NCBI GenBank assembly: GCA_002964805.2
Contig: PUDQ02000088.1
Span: 1 to 64,000 of the forward strand
Length of the DNA: 64,000 nt
Direction of reading: 5' to 3'
Source: Trametes villosa
Lineage: Eukaryota; Basidiomycota; Agaricomycetes; Polyporales; Polyporaceae
Numbering within the stretch: the stretch's first letter is position 1; every line of letters starts with the position of its first letter. This document shows, piece after piece, positions 30,389 through 41,541 of the stretch. Below the pieces are notes generated by a model. It had not been told where the DNA came from. It saw only the letters and a list, made by a program, of their open reading frames with translations, and searched no databases. A program made the translations under genes and the position numbers.

Positions 30389-30790
30389 ATGTCTATGCTC
30401 GCTACCATCGCCCGCGCTGCACGCCCCGCCTCCCGCGCCGTCCCCCGCGCGTCTCTCTTGCTCGCCGCCGCCCGCGGCCTGCACTAGCTGTCCCAGCTCG
30501 ACCGTGACTACGCCTCTGATGTGCGTTCTCTCCGTCGCACTCTGTTCATAGTGCTTACGCGCCTTCTGCTGCAGGCCCTGATGTCGCACATTCTACGCCA
30601 GGACATGGAGCTCCATAGCAAGAAGCATCAATAGGTGTACCTGGTTGGCCTCCCAGAACGCCGCCGAGCAGTCCTACGCCAAGGCGACCTCGCTCAAGGA
30701 CAAGATTAAGCTCCAGCTCGCGCTCAATTTTAACGGCGGCTGCCATCGACCACTCTCTCCTCTGCGAGAACCTCGCGCCCCCGTCCGTCG
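30389..30790 (+). pseudogene. Mn-superoxide dismutase relic (5' half)
   Basis: A mitochondrial-presequence-like start (MSMLATIARAARPASRAVPR) runs into an in-frame stop. Then come remnants of the Mn-SOD N-terminal helices: HILRQDMELHSKKHQ, followed by a stop. After a frame change, NAAEQSYAKA and IKLQLALNFNGG appear, the family's metal-site helix and the NGGGHxNH region with the His lost. The C-terminal half of SOD is absent; dynamin-derived sequence follows. Confidence 0.75.
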
Positions 30791-33010
30791 CAGGTTGCGA
30801 GCTCAAGAGCCCGCAGAGCCCGCATCGACCTCAAGCTCCCCCGGATCGTCATCGGCAACTGGAGTGCTGGAAAGCCCAGCCTCGTAGTACCTGTCCCAGG
30901 CGTAAGCTCTGCCAGAGCAGCTCGCGCCGGTCATCGCGCGTCTCGACGCGCTCCCGCCCACTATCCCCATCGTGCCCTCCGCCTTCGTACTCGCGCTCGT
31001 CAGGCGCTTGTTCGCCGAGCTCGCCGCGCGCATCCACGGAACGGGAACGAGCGCCCAGGGCCACACGCAGCTCGTGCAGCGCGTGCGGCACATGTGCGTA
31101 GGGTTCCAGGACGCGGTGCGCGCGTCCGTGCCGCCATCGGTGCCGTACTGGGACGCAGCGCCCGTGCCCCACGATGTGCGGGCGTATACGTGGGCGCACG
31201 GGGCAGAGAAGGACAGGCGGAAGTCGGCTGCGCCGGGGGATGGGGGCGAGCGCACCATATACCTCGAGGACGTGCAGAGGCGCATTAGAACGTAAGTAAT
31301 CGTACACTGTCGATTCTGCTGGAGGTGTACTGACTTGGACTCCTAAACAGCTCCGTGACGCGCGAGCTACCCGGGACACGGAACGTCCCATATACGGCGA
31401 AGGTCGCGCTCGTCGAGCAATTTTAGGCGGGCTGACCGGACGCCGTCGCGGTGTGCTTCGAGGAGGTGCAGGAGACGTCCGAGAAGACCGTCGCGGACGT
31501 CGACCACACCAAGCTCGACCGGTACAATAATCTCAAGGCCGTCATCGGGTGCGTGCACCTCCTCTTCCCGCCTCTCGCCACTGACTGGCCTCGGAGCGCA
31601 GCCCGGTAGTGACGGAGTTTGCCAACAGCTGCTCGGAGGAAGCTTAGATACGCACCAACCTCGCCCTCGAGAGCACGCCGTTCACGCAGAACTGCCACTC
31701 CCTGTCGTGGTACCGCAACAAGTGGCTTTCTGAAGGCCCAGGAGCCGCGCGCAGGGAAGGCCGTCGCCGAGCGCGTCATCCCGGCCGCGCCTGCAGGTGC
31801 GTCTGCGCTTTCTGCAGCGCCAGGAGGTCAGTAGTTACATGTTATCCTACTACGCCGCGCTTACGTGCTACGATATAGCTGGCACCTAGAGCGATGCGCC
31901 GCGAACACCGAATCCGAAGTAGGTGCGCGTGAACAAGAAGCGGCGTGCGTCCGGGGCGTGTATACCCAGAGGGCAGAAACGCGGACCGTGAACAGCTATT
32001 CGTCCTAGGCAAACGTCGCCACACCGAGCTCTTCGCAGGCGGCATCGAATGCTCAGAAAGACGGATAGGAGTCGTCTGGCGATGAGCGTGAAAGCTCGGT
32101 CAACGACTCAGATGGGGAGCCAAACACGCTGCAGGCGTCTGCGAAAAAGACGGCGGCGCCTTCGTATACGGTGAGGGACAGTACATCAGCCCCGCCTTTC
32201 TACGGGCAGGCGAAATAAGTCGAACCGCTCTTTCAGGCACTCTCGACGCTTGCCGCACTCGGCTCCTCCGGGCTCACGGTGGACAACCTATGAAAGCTCA
32301 GTCATGCGGACGAGTACAACGAGGAGCTGCTGTCCATGGCCAACCTTCCGGCCACGAAAGATTGTGGAGTCCGACTCCGTCTTCTACCCTATGTTCCGGT
32401 CGTCCACACGCTCAGCGCCCGCCTCGCTCCACCTCTGCCTCGTACAAGCGTATGCTGTGGCATTATACGCCGCGTTTCGCGCAAATGTCCGCAACGATCG
32501 AGGGTGGGGATGTGTACGTCAGTGAACCCGGCTCAGCGCGCGTATGCACACACGCGCGATGCGTCCGCTGAATCGCCCTTGCGCGCCGGACGCTTCAGAT
32601 ATGGATACGTTGTTCAAGATGTACTGTTATGCGCCGTCGAATGCTAGCTGTCATATAGCCGACCTCAGCAGCGCGAGCGCGAAGCCGCGAGGCTGGGCAT
32701 CCGGGGAAAGCCTTACAAGGTGCGCCGTGCTCGATGTTCCCCCGCCTCTCTGGTCTCGGGCAGCGGCGCGTGAGCGCTGACAGTGATACGGCCGCATCGC
32801 AGCGGGTGTTCCACTACATGCTGCTCACGGGGACGTACTGACAGTGGCAAACAGGCTGGCACTAGTGCAAACCATGCTTGGAAACCACAGTGACGCTCGC
32901 CCGCCTCTTCGACATCTCAATGCCGGGTGCGCGCCGCCGTGCACGAGGAATTTGCGCTGCCTCGCAGACAAGCGCGATCGGGAACTTGCGTGGTGGAAGC
33001 AAGCGCGGAC
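30791..33010 (+). pseudogene. Dynamin relic joined to the SOD relic (unit 2)
   Basis: It starts with the second dynamin exon (near 30838: LPRIVIGNWSAGKPSLV after a small deletion, with the P-loop Ser/Lys context damaged). It continues with stalk exons at 30940-31290 (ending YLEDVQRRIRT), 31350-31555 (SVTRELPGTRNVPYTAK), 31680-31730 and 32300-32340 (HADEYNEELLSMA), and ends with NLRCLADKRDRELAWWKQAR near 32950-33005. Stops and frame changes are frequent. Confidence 0.8.
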
Positions 33011-33049
33011 GGAAACCTACAGCCGGCAGTACTCGAATTGCCCGGGGCG

Positions 33050-35511
33050 TGAGCGAGAAAGATAAAGAGAGCAGGGATTGAGTGGTATCGGCGAATTGAA
33101 CACGCGTCTGCTACCGCCCGCCTGTTGCATACATGCGCGATGCTGTCTAGTAGTCCTGCTTTCCGTATATGTATGTGCCGTACGGTCATCTTCAGACCGA
33201 GAGCGGGTCCCTGTAAACAAATGATGAACAATTGTCGTAACAAGCAGAGGCGCAAACGATACGCACATCGATGCGACCGACTCCTGTTCGCTGTTTGCGT
33301 CGTTCTTGTCATCGTGAGGGAGGTGATACGGGTCTGGATAGAGCTCGCGGCACTCGGGGAGGATCTGCAGCGTCGGGAGCACCTTTTCTTCGGCCTTACG
33401 CAAGTCGAGGATTTCGAGATGGTCGAAGGGGATCTTCCGGCCGCGGTATTCCAAGGGTTTGTTCACAAGCTCGAGCTCCTCCTGACGTTCATGAGAGAAT
33501 CACAGTTAGCACTGCCATCCTAGCCACGGGAAGCATCTGCTCACCATGAATCCCTTCAACTCCCAAGCAACCTTCTCGACCAGTGCGACACGCATGAGAG
33601 GCGTTGCTCCAGATCCCGCGTCCTCGACGGACCGCGAACCGCACAGCGCGAGAGCCGCCACGACGGAAAGCGAGCTCTGAGAAGAGGCGGCAAGTTCACG
33701 TTCATCGAATCGGGCGCTCCAATCCCAGGGTTTCTTGAACTCCTCCTCATTGTAGAACTACCGCCGTAGAAATTCTGTCATCAGCGACGATCGAAACAAC
33801 TATTAGAAGTTGAAGGGCTCACGGCGAAACATATAGTTTCGAGTTGCATCTTCGAACGAGTACCAAAGATCTCGAGCTCAGACTCCTCAGGGAAGCACGG
33901 TTCGAGGGGATCCTCTAACACCTGTGCAAGAACCTGGGGCACGACGGCATCGCGCGCAGCGATGCCAACATGCATCGGGCGGATGAAGGGGCGCCTACAC
34001 AGCCAAGTGGCCGCGTGCAGGGACCCTAATCCCTGGTGCTGTGGAATTGTCCATTCACCCAACCATAAGAGAGCCGGGTCTTGGGCGCGAGGTCGTACCT
34101 TCGTCAGGATACACTTTGCCAGAAATTTGTGCTGCAGGCCACTCACCGATGTAGTTTGCCATGACTTGGACGTCTGCACTTAACTTGTCGGAGTCGCCGA
34201 CGCGAGCAGATATTCGCGCTGTCCACCATGCCGCATCATACTCCGAGGAGATAGGCTCGGGAACGACAATACGGAGATGGTGCACGCTGCGATATTGTAG
34301 AAGTTTCTTCCAGATTGCGATGTTGGAAAACAGTGAGGCGAGGAAAGATGTGCGGGAGAGGGTAGCCAGCTCCGGGATGTCTCCGTTGATGTACGCTTTG
34401 AAGCATAGTGATATCTTGATGGGTGGGCGGCCGTCGGCATCGAGTATTCGACCGACAGCGTCGCTAAAGCACTTTACGAGTACGAAGGATGAGAATGCGA
34501 GGTTCATCCCCACGTCATTGCCATGCTTGATGACGCAGTGCCATGTCAAATTTTGCAGGCGTGGAAGCGAAAAGTGGTCCCCAAAGAAAGATTTACCTGT
34601 CGCTCTGCTCCGTCAGTACAAACATTCCTCCTCTGAGAGCAAGGATTCCTCTCACAGTCCGCCGACCAGGAATAAAGAGAGAACCACATTAGCGTGAGCT
34701 CCGTGATGTTCGTGCCGAAACATCCGCGAGGGAAAACCTGGATCAGGTGTTAAGTGAATGTCTAAGGAACGTGGAAGTAGTAACCGCGACTCGGACTTAC
34801 CGCTCCTTTCGTATGATTTGCTTGGATGAATTCAAGCGTTTGAAGCTTAGGACACAGCGCGCGCCTGTTCCGGCTCTCGACGACGTTTTGAGCGGCTATG
34901 TCGTTATGCCACGGGCCCTCATCAAATCTGACGTCGACGAATTTGAGGGTGCGGAGGCGAGATTGAAATGCCCACACTACGCGAACAAGGTCCAGAACGG
35001 AGCGAAAGCGTCCACCGACGATATTGAGCTCGGTGATCGGGTATTGTGCGATGTGTGTATGGTACGTGGGGGGTAGGACATCCCATTCGAGGTCGATGAT
35101 CGTCAAGGTCCGGATATTCCGCAGAGCACGCACGAGAGCATCTGTAGCAAACGGCAGGTAGGATCCGATCTTGTCCAGGTCGGGGAAGTATAGTACGGGA
35201 TTTCCCGCGTCAAGCTCGTTGGCGAGTTCTCCAAGGAAGGGGTGGCGGTGGACAGTCTCGCAGAGACTCTCGATGTCGCTGACGCCACGGACCCGAACAC
35301 GACGATACAGGTGGTAGCGGCTGCGAGGTAGCCAATCCTGGCACGTCAGCGCGCACGCACAGAGGCCGCCGAGGTATAGCGGATAGTCGGGATAAAAGGT
35401 GTGGGCAATATCGAAAAGGCTGCGTATTGGGTGGTGGCGATGGTCACCCAGCAAGACCAACATATCGATGATGCGTTCGCAGACATCGAGGGGCAACCGA
35501 GATCGATCCAT
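33050..35511 (-). CDS. F-box-like / LRR protein, duplication unit 2
   Basis: Exon 1 is 35511-34801 (MDRSRLPLDVCERIIDMLVL ... CALTCQDWLPRSRYHLYR ... LRTLKFVDVRF), ending at a GTAAGT donor. Exon 2 is 34737-34597 (VFPRGCFGTNITELTLMW). Later exons lie at about 34,560-34,160 (LRIVVPEPISSEYDAAWW, donor GTGAGT), 34,130-33,790 and about 33,500-33,250 (KIPFDHLEILDLRKAEEK). All parts read are open. It is a paralogue of 19555-21867, with differences that keep frame, which suggests selection on at least one copy. Its likely role as an SCF adaptor is inferred from the F-box-like opening. Confidence 0.55.
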
Positions 35512-36639
35512 CCTGCTTGTTCCGTATAAGCCATATGCATGTCTACTCAGGCGAATCGGAGTAAGGACCAGGGCCTCAGGCCTAAGGACTCACGTGGGGT
35601 GTACGTCGCGGGCCAGGGGATCCGAGTAGGGCGGCGCTCGTATCCACTCAACCGTGTCAACGCTTTATGAACTACTGGGCACGGGGGTTCAGTCTGGATT
35701 GGATGCTATTCTTATTGGCAAGCCGCGCGCAAAATGCATGATATCGGAGTTCAGTCAATGACCCGCCACACAGTGGACGAGAAGCACAGTAAATAATACA
35801 TCCGCAGGGACGCCCAACGAGCACTGCTATTCCTGGTGGCGAGTGCAGACTCGACGACCAGCTGCCTTTACTCGAAACTGGTAGCTTATCCCACCTGCGT
35901 CCACGACGCACGACGGGCCCATGGTAATAATTGTTAACTTTCGAGGCGCGGAGGCGGCATCGGGCAACGACGCTCGGTCGCGTTTGGCCAGAGACGAGCG
36001 AGGAGAGCGCGGGGAGGGCGAGTAGAGCGGGGGAGTCTCCTTGCAAACGCGTACCGTACACATTCCAGGAGCGCGGTACTTAAAGACGCGTATCTAATCG
36101 TAATCGAATCACTCGGAGATAACCGAGCGTAATCGCTCGATGAGCGCCAAAAGCCAACAATAATCCCTCTCGCTACCGAGCGGATGTGGCATAGGCTGCG
36201 CGAAGAAGAGACTCACCGAGTATTTATCTCAGAATCGGAACGATGGAGCCATCTCAGACCGGAAACGCCCGCTCCGCACGACGGCACACAGCCAACGTCG
36301 AGTCGGTAGCACCCCGTCAAGCCACATAGCTTACACCCGCGCCCGAAGCCATCAGCAGCTGCACCGCCATGGCACTGTAACCGGGAAGGCGGGGCAAGAA
36401 GAGAAATTCACGTATATGCCGAGTACAGATACATAGCCTCCGCGGCGCGCAGTTCGGAGCAGGTGTACAGCCCGGGCACAGCGCTGTCAGGCGACCGAGA
36501 GGAATGCATGCGAGAACGGCCGGGCGAGCGGAGGCAGTCGCAAAGAAGGAGAGGTCCGGGGGTAGAGCACGCCGAGCTCTGCTTCGCCCGCGGGCCCGGA
36601 AGCTCCACCGTGTCCGCGTCCTAGTCGAAGAGATGAAGT
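35512..36639. other. Duplicated non-coding stretch, unit 2
   Basis: Corresponds to 21868-23124. Only broken frames are seen. Confidence 0.5.
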
Positions 36640-37040
36640 AGGTCGCGTTGTCGTTTTCACAACTTAGCACGGCGGCCTGCGCGGTATGCAGCACCAGCTC
36701 CTGCTGGGTCGCGATCGCAAAGCCCACCCTGCGCGTCGCCTCCCGCGCTGGCAGGAGCGCATTCCAACACTCGTCGAGCTCTCGGCGGACGGCGGTGTGC
36801 CGGAATATCCAAAAGATCTTCGAGCTCGAGAGACGGCACCCCGTTCTGCGTGTCCTTACATCGCGAGGAACATTGCGCTGAGGGCAGACATCAGAACTCC
36901 TGTTCGGCCGCGATGGGGCGCATACGTTGGCTTACACGGGCGATGGTTTCGATGAGGCTCGACGTGTCTGTGCTCCGGTTGCCCATGACGGCCACGCGCA
37001 GCGGGCTGACGTCCGAGTTCGTCCGAGCGCTGTGAACGAG
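36640..37040 (-). pseudogene. Dynamin relic, GTPase N-terminal part (minus strand, unit 2)
   Basis: On the minus strand a decayed P-loop exon is readable near 36945-37020 (LRVAVMGNRSTDTSSLIETI), and a later stretch near 36665-36760 (QQELVLHTAQAAVLS) matches VEPMLRRAQAAVLS of the intact gene. Invariant P-loop residues are lost. Confidence 0.6.
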
Positions 37041-37559
37041 TGCGCGTGAATGCGGCGGAGGAGCACATTCCCCCAGGCGCGAGCAGTGTTTGCTAGGTTA
37101 GATTGGTCGGTGTCGATGGCGAGCGGTTTCCCGGCGGGGGTTTAGTCGTAGGGGAGCACGGCGAGGAGCGCAAGGAGAGCCCTCTCTGCGCGCGGTGCGG
37201 GGGCTCCTCGTGAAGAAGCGAGAGCTCAGGACTTCGTGGGAGGCTCAACTCCCGCGGACCGCGACTGGTGAGACGCGATGTTATTTTCTGGCCGGACACG
37301 TCCTTGTCTCGTTGGTTGAAGCGATATAGGCGCTGAACGGATGAATCGTGAACGCAAATGGGGGGTGTAACTCCTTGGAGCTAAATGCATGCCCGTCCAG
37401 ACTCACTGACGCGAGAAAAAACGTTCAAGAAGTGCGGGTTGCACGGCAACATGGGTCTCCTTGGGGAAGGGCAGGGCCTCAGAACTCTGCATCAGCCGCT
37501 GGCTAACTGGGGAATGTATACAAGGGGTGTCCGTACTACCTGTGTTTCCTTTTCCTCTG
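37041..37559. other. Duplicated non-coding stretch, unit 2
   Basis: Pairs with 23626-24725. No gene seen. Confidence 0.45.
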
Positions 37560-37880
37560 GCTGGTAATTACGAGCACGAGACACTGGAGGCGCAAGAACG
37601 TCAGAGATGTTGGAAAGAGCCATAGAGATGGTACGAGAGGCCTGGTGCCGAGGGGACCGCAGAGGGGTGGTGCCGGCCATAGCAGAGAAGGATCAGAGTT
37701 CGTTTCCGCCACTAGTTTCACTAGCAATCCGGTTAGCCTGTCTTCAAATCATCCACCCAGTATATAGCCTGATAGCAAGAGATGGCCAAGCAGGAAGCGA
37801 GATTCAGCTCTACGAGGTCAGGTAGACATGCATGGATGTGGAGAGTGAGTGAGGATCGAACTGGTCAAATGCGGCCGAAG
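37560..37880 (+). repeat. Third copy of the ~280-bp repeat
   Basis: Matches 29965-30260 (ACGAGCACGAGA(T/C)ACT, GGCCTGGTGCCGAGGG, CAGGAAGCGAGATTCAGCT). It carries a short insertion near 37735-37780 relative to the other copies. Confidence 0.7.
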
Positions 37881-37896
37881 CACGTGGTGGGTGGGA

Positions 37897-37904
37897 TGAC
37901 GTCA
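37897..37904. promoter_or_regulatory. CRE/ATF palindrome upstream of the second SOD relic
   Basis: TGACGTCA is conserved in position relative to the relic ATG at 37992. It is the counterpart of 30303-30310. Confidence 0.5.
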
Positions 37905-37991
37905 TCAACGCACGAGTATCCCGACGCGCGAGCTCGTCGTCTTCGACCGTCGTTCAACGTTCCCCCGACATCCACGACGACGACGTCCACG

Positions 37992-39064
37992 ATGTCCATA
38001 CTCGCCACCATCGCCTGCACTGCACACCCAAACCCTTGCGCACGCGCGGCCTCCACCCTCCTCCACCCACCCTCAGTTCGACTACGCCTATGATGTGCGT
38101 TCCCTCCATCTCTCTTCTCATGTTTGGCTAACGCGAGCTCGCGTAGGCTGTTGAGGTACACATTTTGGGTCAGATTATGGCGCTTCACCACAAGAAGCAG
38201 TACCAGGCGTACATGACCGGCCTCTACGCCGCCGAGGAGTTCTACGCGTAAGACGCCCGCGCTCAAGTTCCGCGGTGGTGGCCTTCGACCGCTCACCCGT
38301 TTGACGGAACCTCGCGCTTCTGTCCGCTAGGGGCGGTGAGCTTAGTAGCCCGCAGAGCCCACGTCGCCCCCGAGCTCCCCCGCATCGTCGCAGTCGGCGA
38401 CCAGAGTGCTGGGAAGCCCGGCCTCGCAGAGCCTCTCTCAGTCGTGAGCTCTGCCGGAGCAGCTCGCGGTGGGCATCACGCGCCTCGACGCGATCCCGCC
38501 CGCCATCACGACCGAGCCGTTCGCCTTCGTACACACGCTCGTCACGCGCTTCTTCGCCGAGCTCGGCGCGCGCATCCACGGAACGGATCCGGGCGCCCAG
38601 GGCTACACGCAGCTCGTACAGCGCAGGTACGCGGTGTTCAAGGACGGATGCGCGTTTTTGCGCCTCCTTCGGTCCCGTACAAGGACGCAGCACGCGCGCC
38701 GCACTATGTGCGGGCGAATACGCGAGCGCGCGGGGCGGAGAAGGACGGGCTGAAGCCGGCTGCACCGGAGCATGCGGGCGAGGGTGCCATGTACTCATAC
38801 GACGTGCGGAAGCGCATTCAAACGTGCGTGTTCGCCGACTGTCGATCCCGCTGGAGGTGCACTGACTTCGACTCGTAACCAGCTCCGCGACGCGCGAGCT
38901 ACCCGGGACTCAGAACGTCCCGTATACGGCAAAGGTCGCGCTCGCCAAGCAATTTCTGGCGGGCCGACCGGACGCCGTCGCGGTGTGCTTCTCGGAGGAG
39001 GTGCAGGAGACGTTACGGACGCCGACCACGCCAAGCTCGCCCGGTACGATAACCCCAAGGCCGT
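37992..39064 (+). pseudogene. SOD-dynamin chimeric relic (unit 3), cut by the gap
   Basis: 37992-38330 reads as a decayed Mn-SOD start (MSILATIACTA..., then VHILGQIMALHHKKQYQAYM and NGLYAAEEFYA-like segments). From about 38365 the dynamin P-loop exon follows (LPRIVAVGDQSAGKPGL), then stalk parts (38540-38590, 38790-38825 and 38885-39060 with SATRELPGTQNVPYTAK). The order and the SOD-to-dynamin junction match unit 2. It ends at the N run. Confidence 0.75.
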
Positions 39065-39087
39065 NNNNNNNNNNNNNNNNNNNNNNN
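39065..39087. other. Assembly gap (23 N)
   Basis: Run of N inside the dynamin relic. Sequence to the right is unrelated to the duplicated units, so further repeat copies may be collapsed here. Confidence 0.95.
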
Positions 39088-40164
39088 GGTGGCGGTCTTA
39101 TTCATGAAGCCGACCTTGGTCACTTGCCCGACCAGCGACATAGGCGGCATCTCCGAGGTGAGTAGAGGATACTTCCGTAGCGGCAGTTAAGGAGGACTCG
39201 GAGGGAGCGCGAGGGGTTAACCGGTGAAGCAGGAGTGGTTGCAGCTGGACAAGTTCGTGGTCGACCTGAACTTCTGCCATGGGCTATGGGCGCTTCCGTC
39301 GCACAGTACTTTCGTATGGTTAGGGGCAACGGATTATCTAGAGGCACCGCCGAACCGGCCCCCGGGCACACAGCTTGAACTTGTATAGCTTGCATCGGTC
39401 CCCCATTGCGCACTCAACATGAGTTTTCAGGGTTTTACATCCCCAGATCACCCCGTATAACCGGCCTTAAGGACTCGGGACGCCTGTGTACAGCGAAGCT
39501 CATCGTGGCGCCCACCGATGGTGCTCTCCCGATGCCGCCGTTCTGGCCGTGCAAGATGGAGTGTCTCTACCCGACGTTCTCAGGTATTGTCACCCAGAAA
39601 GCGTAACTCGGAGGAGCTCTGGACCTCCTGGCCAATGTTTTTGCTTTGCGATCACAGGTCGACGGCTATTGGAGGGTCGTTGAAGGCAATATTTCAGTCG
39701 CGGAAGGTCAACGTGTCCTACTTAGTCTGCATTGTCCAGCAGCCACGGGAAACGAGCGGATAGCGAGGTTCAAGCATACCTCGGCTTGCGAGCTCGAGGA
39801 TGTGTTCCCCTAGATCGTGCGGTGCAACGGCTATTCGCACTGGCAGTTCCGCTATCGAGTGCAGAGGTTGTACATGGAAAGCTCCTGTGGGCTGCAAATC
39901 CGCCTGGTGGACGGCCCGTGTCTGTTGTCCGATTCAGCCGGTGCGTCGACGATCATATGTGTGCTAACGCATAGAAAGTAGGCTGCAAGAGCTTCGGAGA
40001 ATATCTTCGACCATAACGTGGTACGACTTCGTCTCACCTTCAAGGCGAGCGACGAAGAACCGAACGCGTCAGCCCTTGACCTTGCCCACTGCGGCCGCCG
40101 ATATGTTCGTCGCCTCCAACTTCAAGCCACGGACGCTTCTCGCCTGCTCGACGCGAAGGAGTGA
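39088..40164 (+). CDS. Possible C-terminal part of an unidentified multi-exon gene
   Basis: Exon-like stretches follow the gap. VAVLFMKPTLVTCPTSDIGG ends at a GTGAGT donor near 39158. EWLQLDKFVVDLNFCHGLWA then starts after a GCAG near 39233. An open stretch at 39990-40160 ends at TGA (SALDLAHCGRRYVRRLQL). I could not join them into one consistent frame and do not recognise a family. It could be a real gene whose 5' part is lost in the gap. Confidence 0.25.
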
Positions 40165-41541
40165 AGGAGTCAGGGCAGGTTGCCTAGACGCCTCCGTCTA
40201 TCTGCCATCCGCGCGTCGCCCTGCCCCGACCGGGCGTCCTAGCTGTTGTGCGTACAAGCTCCTGGTCCGTATCTCCAATCGCAGGGCATCTCCAAGTTGT
40301 CGCCAACCTGGCGATCGTTCTGCGGCAGCTGCGGCGCCTGCGTCACCACCATTAGCATCGTCGTTCTTGCAATTATCAACGTGCTGTTTGTCGGCGATCG
40401 TGGTCGCCCCTGTGGCCCGCAGCCGTTGTAGCGGTCGGCGTGGATTAGAAGATGGCGCATAAAGGCGTAGCACGGACGACCCGTAACGGTCGTCCTGGCC
40501 CACGTGCACGCCTCTCAAATGTTCGTTTCAAATTGAATGGTGTACTTCATGCGTACCTTCTGGCCCCGAACGTAGCATTTCATAATGCGTATGCGGGCAC
40601 CGGCCGTAAAAGCGCGGTTATGAATCCAGGTTTCCTGCCCACCTCATTACGGCTCACGCCCCCGGCGTGATTTAGCAAGGGTGCGCATGAAGGCATAGAA
40701 TATGTCAGGCTGAGGCAGCGCTACGGCGACACGAGGTCTACAGTCGTATGTATCGCAGAAAGAGGAGATATCATCCCAAAGCATTCAAACACTCCACTTC
40801 ACAACCAGTACCGCAGGACAGCCACAAGGAGCATAGGCAGCTAGCACGCTCGCGTAACGTCTATGGTAGTTACGAGCTATGTGAGTAAAGCTGGTGACAG
40901 GGGTACGTGGACTATCCCAGGCTTACCGTACATCATAGCATTAGGTGGATTCGGTTATAGTACCCGCGCCACCGTCCCCCGTTGTGTGTGATGCGGTTTG
41001 TAGGAGAGACTCCGCCTCGGGTATGGGGTCTGTAAGCGACGGAGCAGAGGTGGTTTCCGGCATTAGGGCACCTTCACCGTGTGGGCCGCTTTGCTTCGAG
41101 ATTGATCGTGCGAAGTTTGGCAAGGAGTCGCGGCGACCAACGCACGGGATCGACCCTACTGCAAGAATAGCTATGGGCCACCAGAAAACAGTTATCCGCG
41201 CTCAGTCCACGTACCTCCATGTTCATTGACGATGATCCGTGGCTGAATGCGTATGAGTGCATCGTGGAGATTTTCCGGCCACTGTACGCATGGCGATGGG
41301 TGAGTATCTCCGCATCCTAGTTGCCCGACTACTGATCATCAAACTCACCTCGTCCCCGAGTAACGCGTAGAGAGTTAAGTCTGAACTTATGGCAATTGTG
41401 GCAGTAGAGATCTGCAACATCATATCGAACATTAGTATCAATGTACTCCAGACGTTACTATGTGTGGTAGAAACCGTGAGATGAGGTACCTGAAGGATGT
41501 AGTTGTGTAGAATTGCTACAGGGTCCGCCGTATCGCTCTGT
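40165..41541. other. No gene assigned
   Basis: Short open stretches exist (such as MFIDDDPWLNAYECIVEIFR near 41218, ending at a GTGAGT), but no exon chain or family could be supported. Confidence 0.4.

Larger units (their letters stand above)
30303..37880 (+). repeat. Second unit of a tandem segmental duplication
   Basis: Order: SOD/dynamin relic (+), F-box-like gene (-), dynamin N-terminal relic (-), ~280-bp repeat. The same order, apart from the SOD part, is seen at 18340-30260 once the copia element is removed. A third unit starts at 37880 and is cut by the N gap. Confidence 0.7.
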
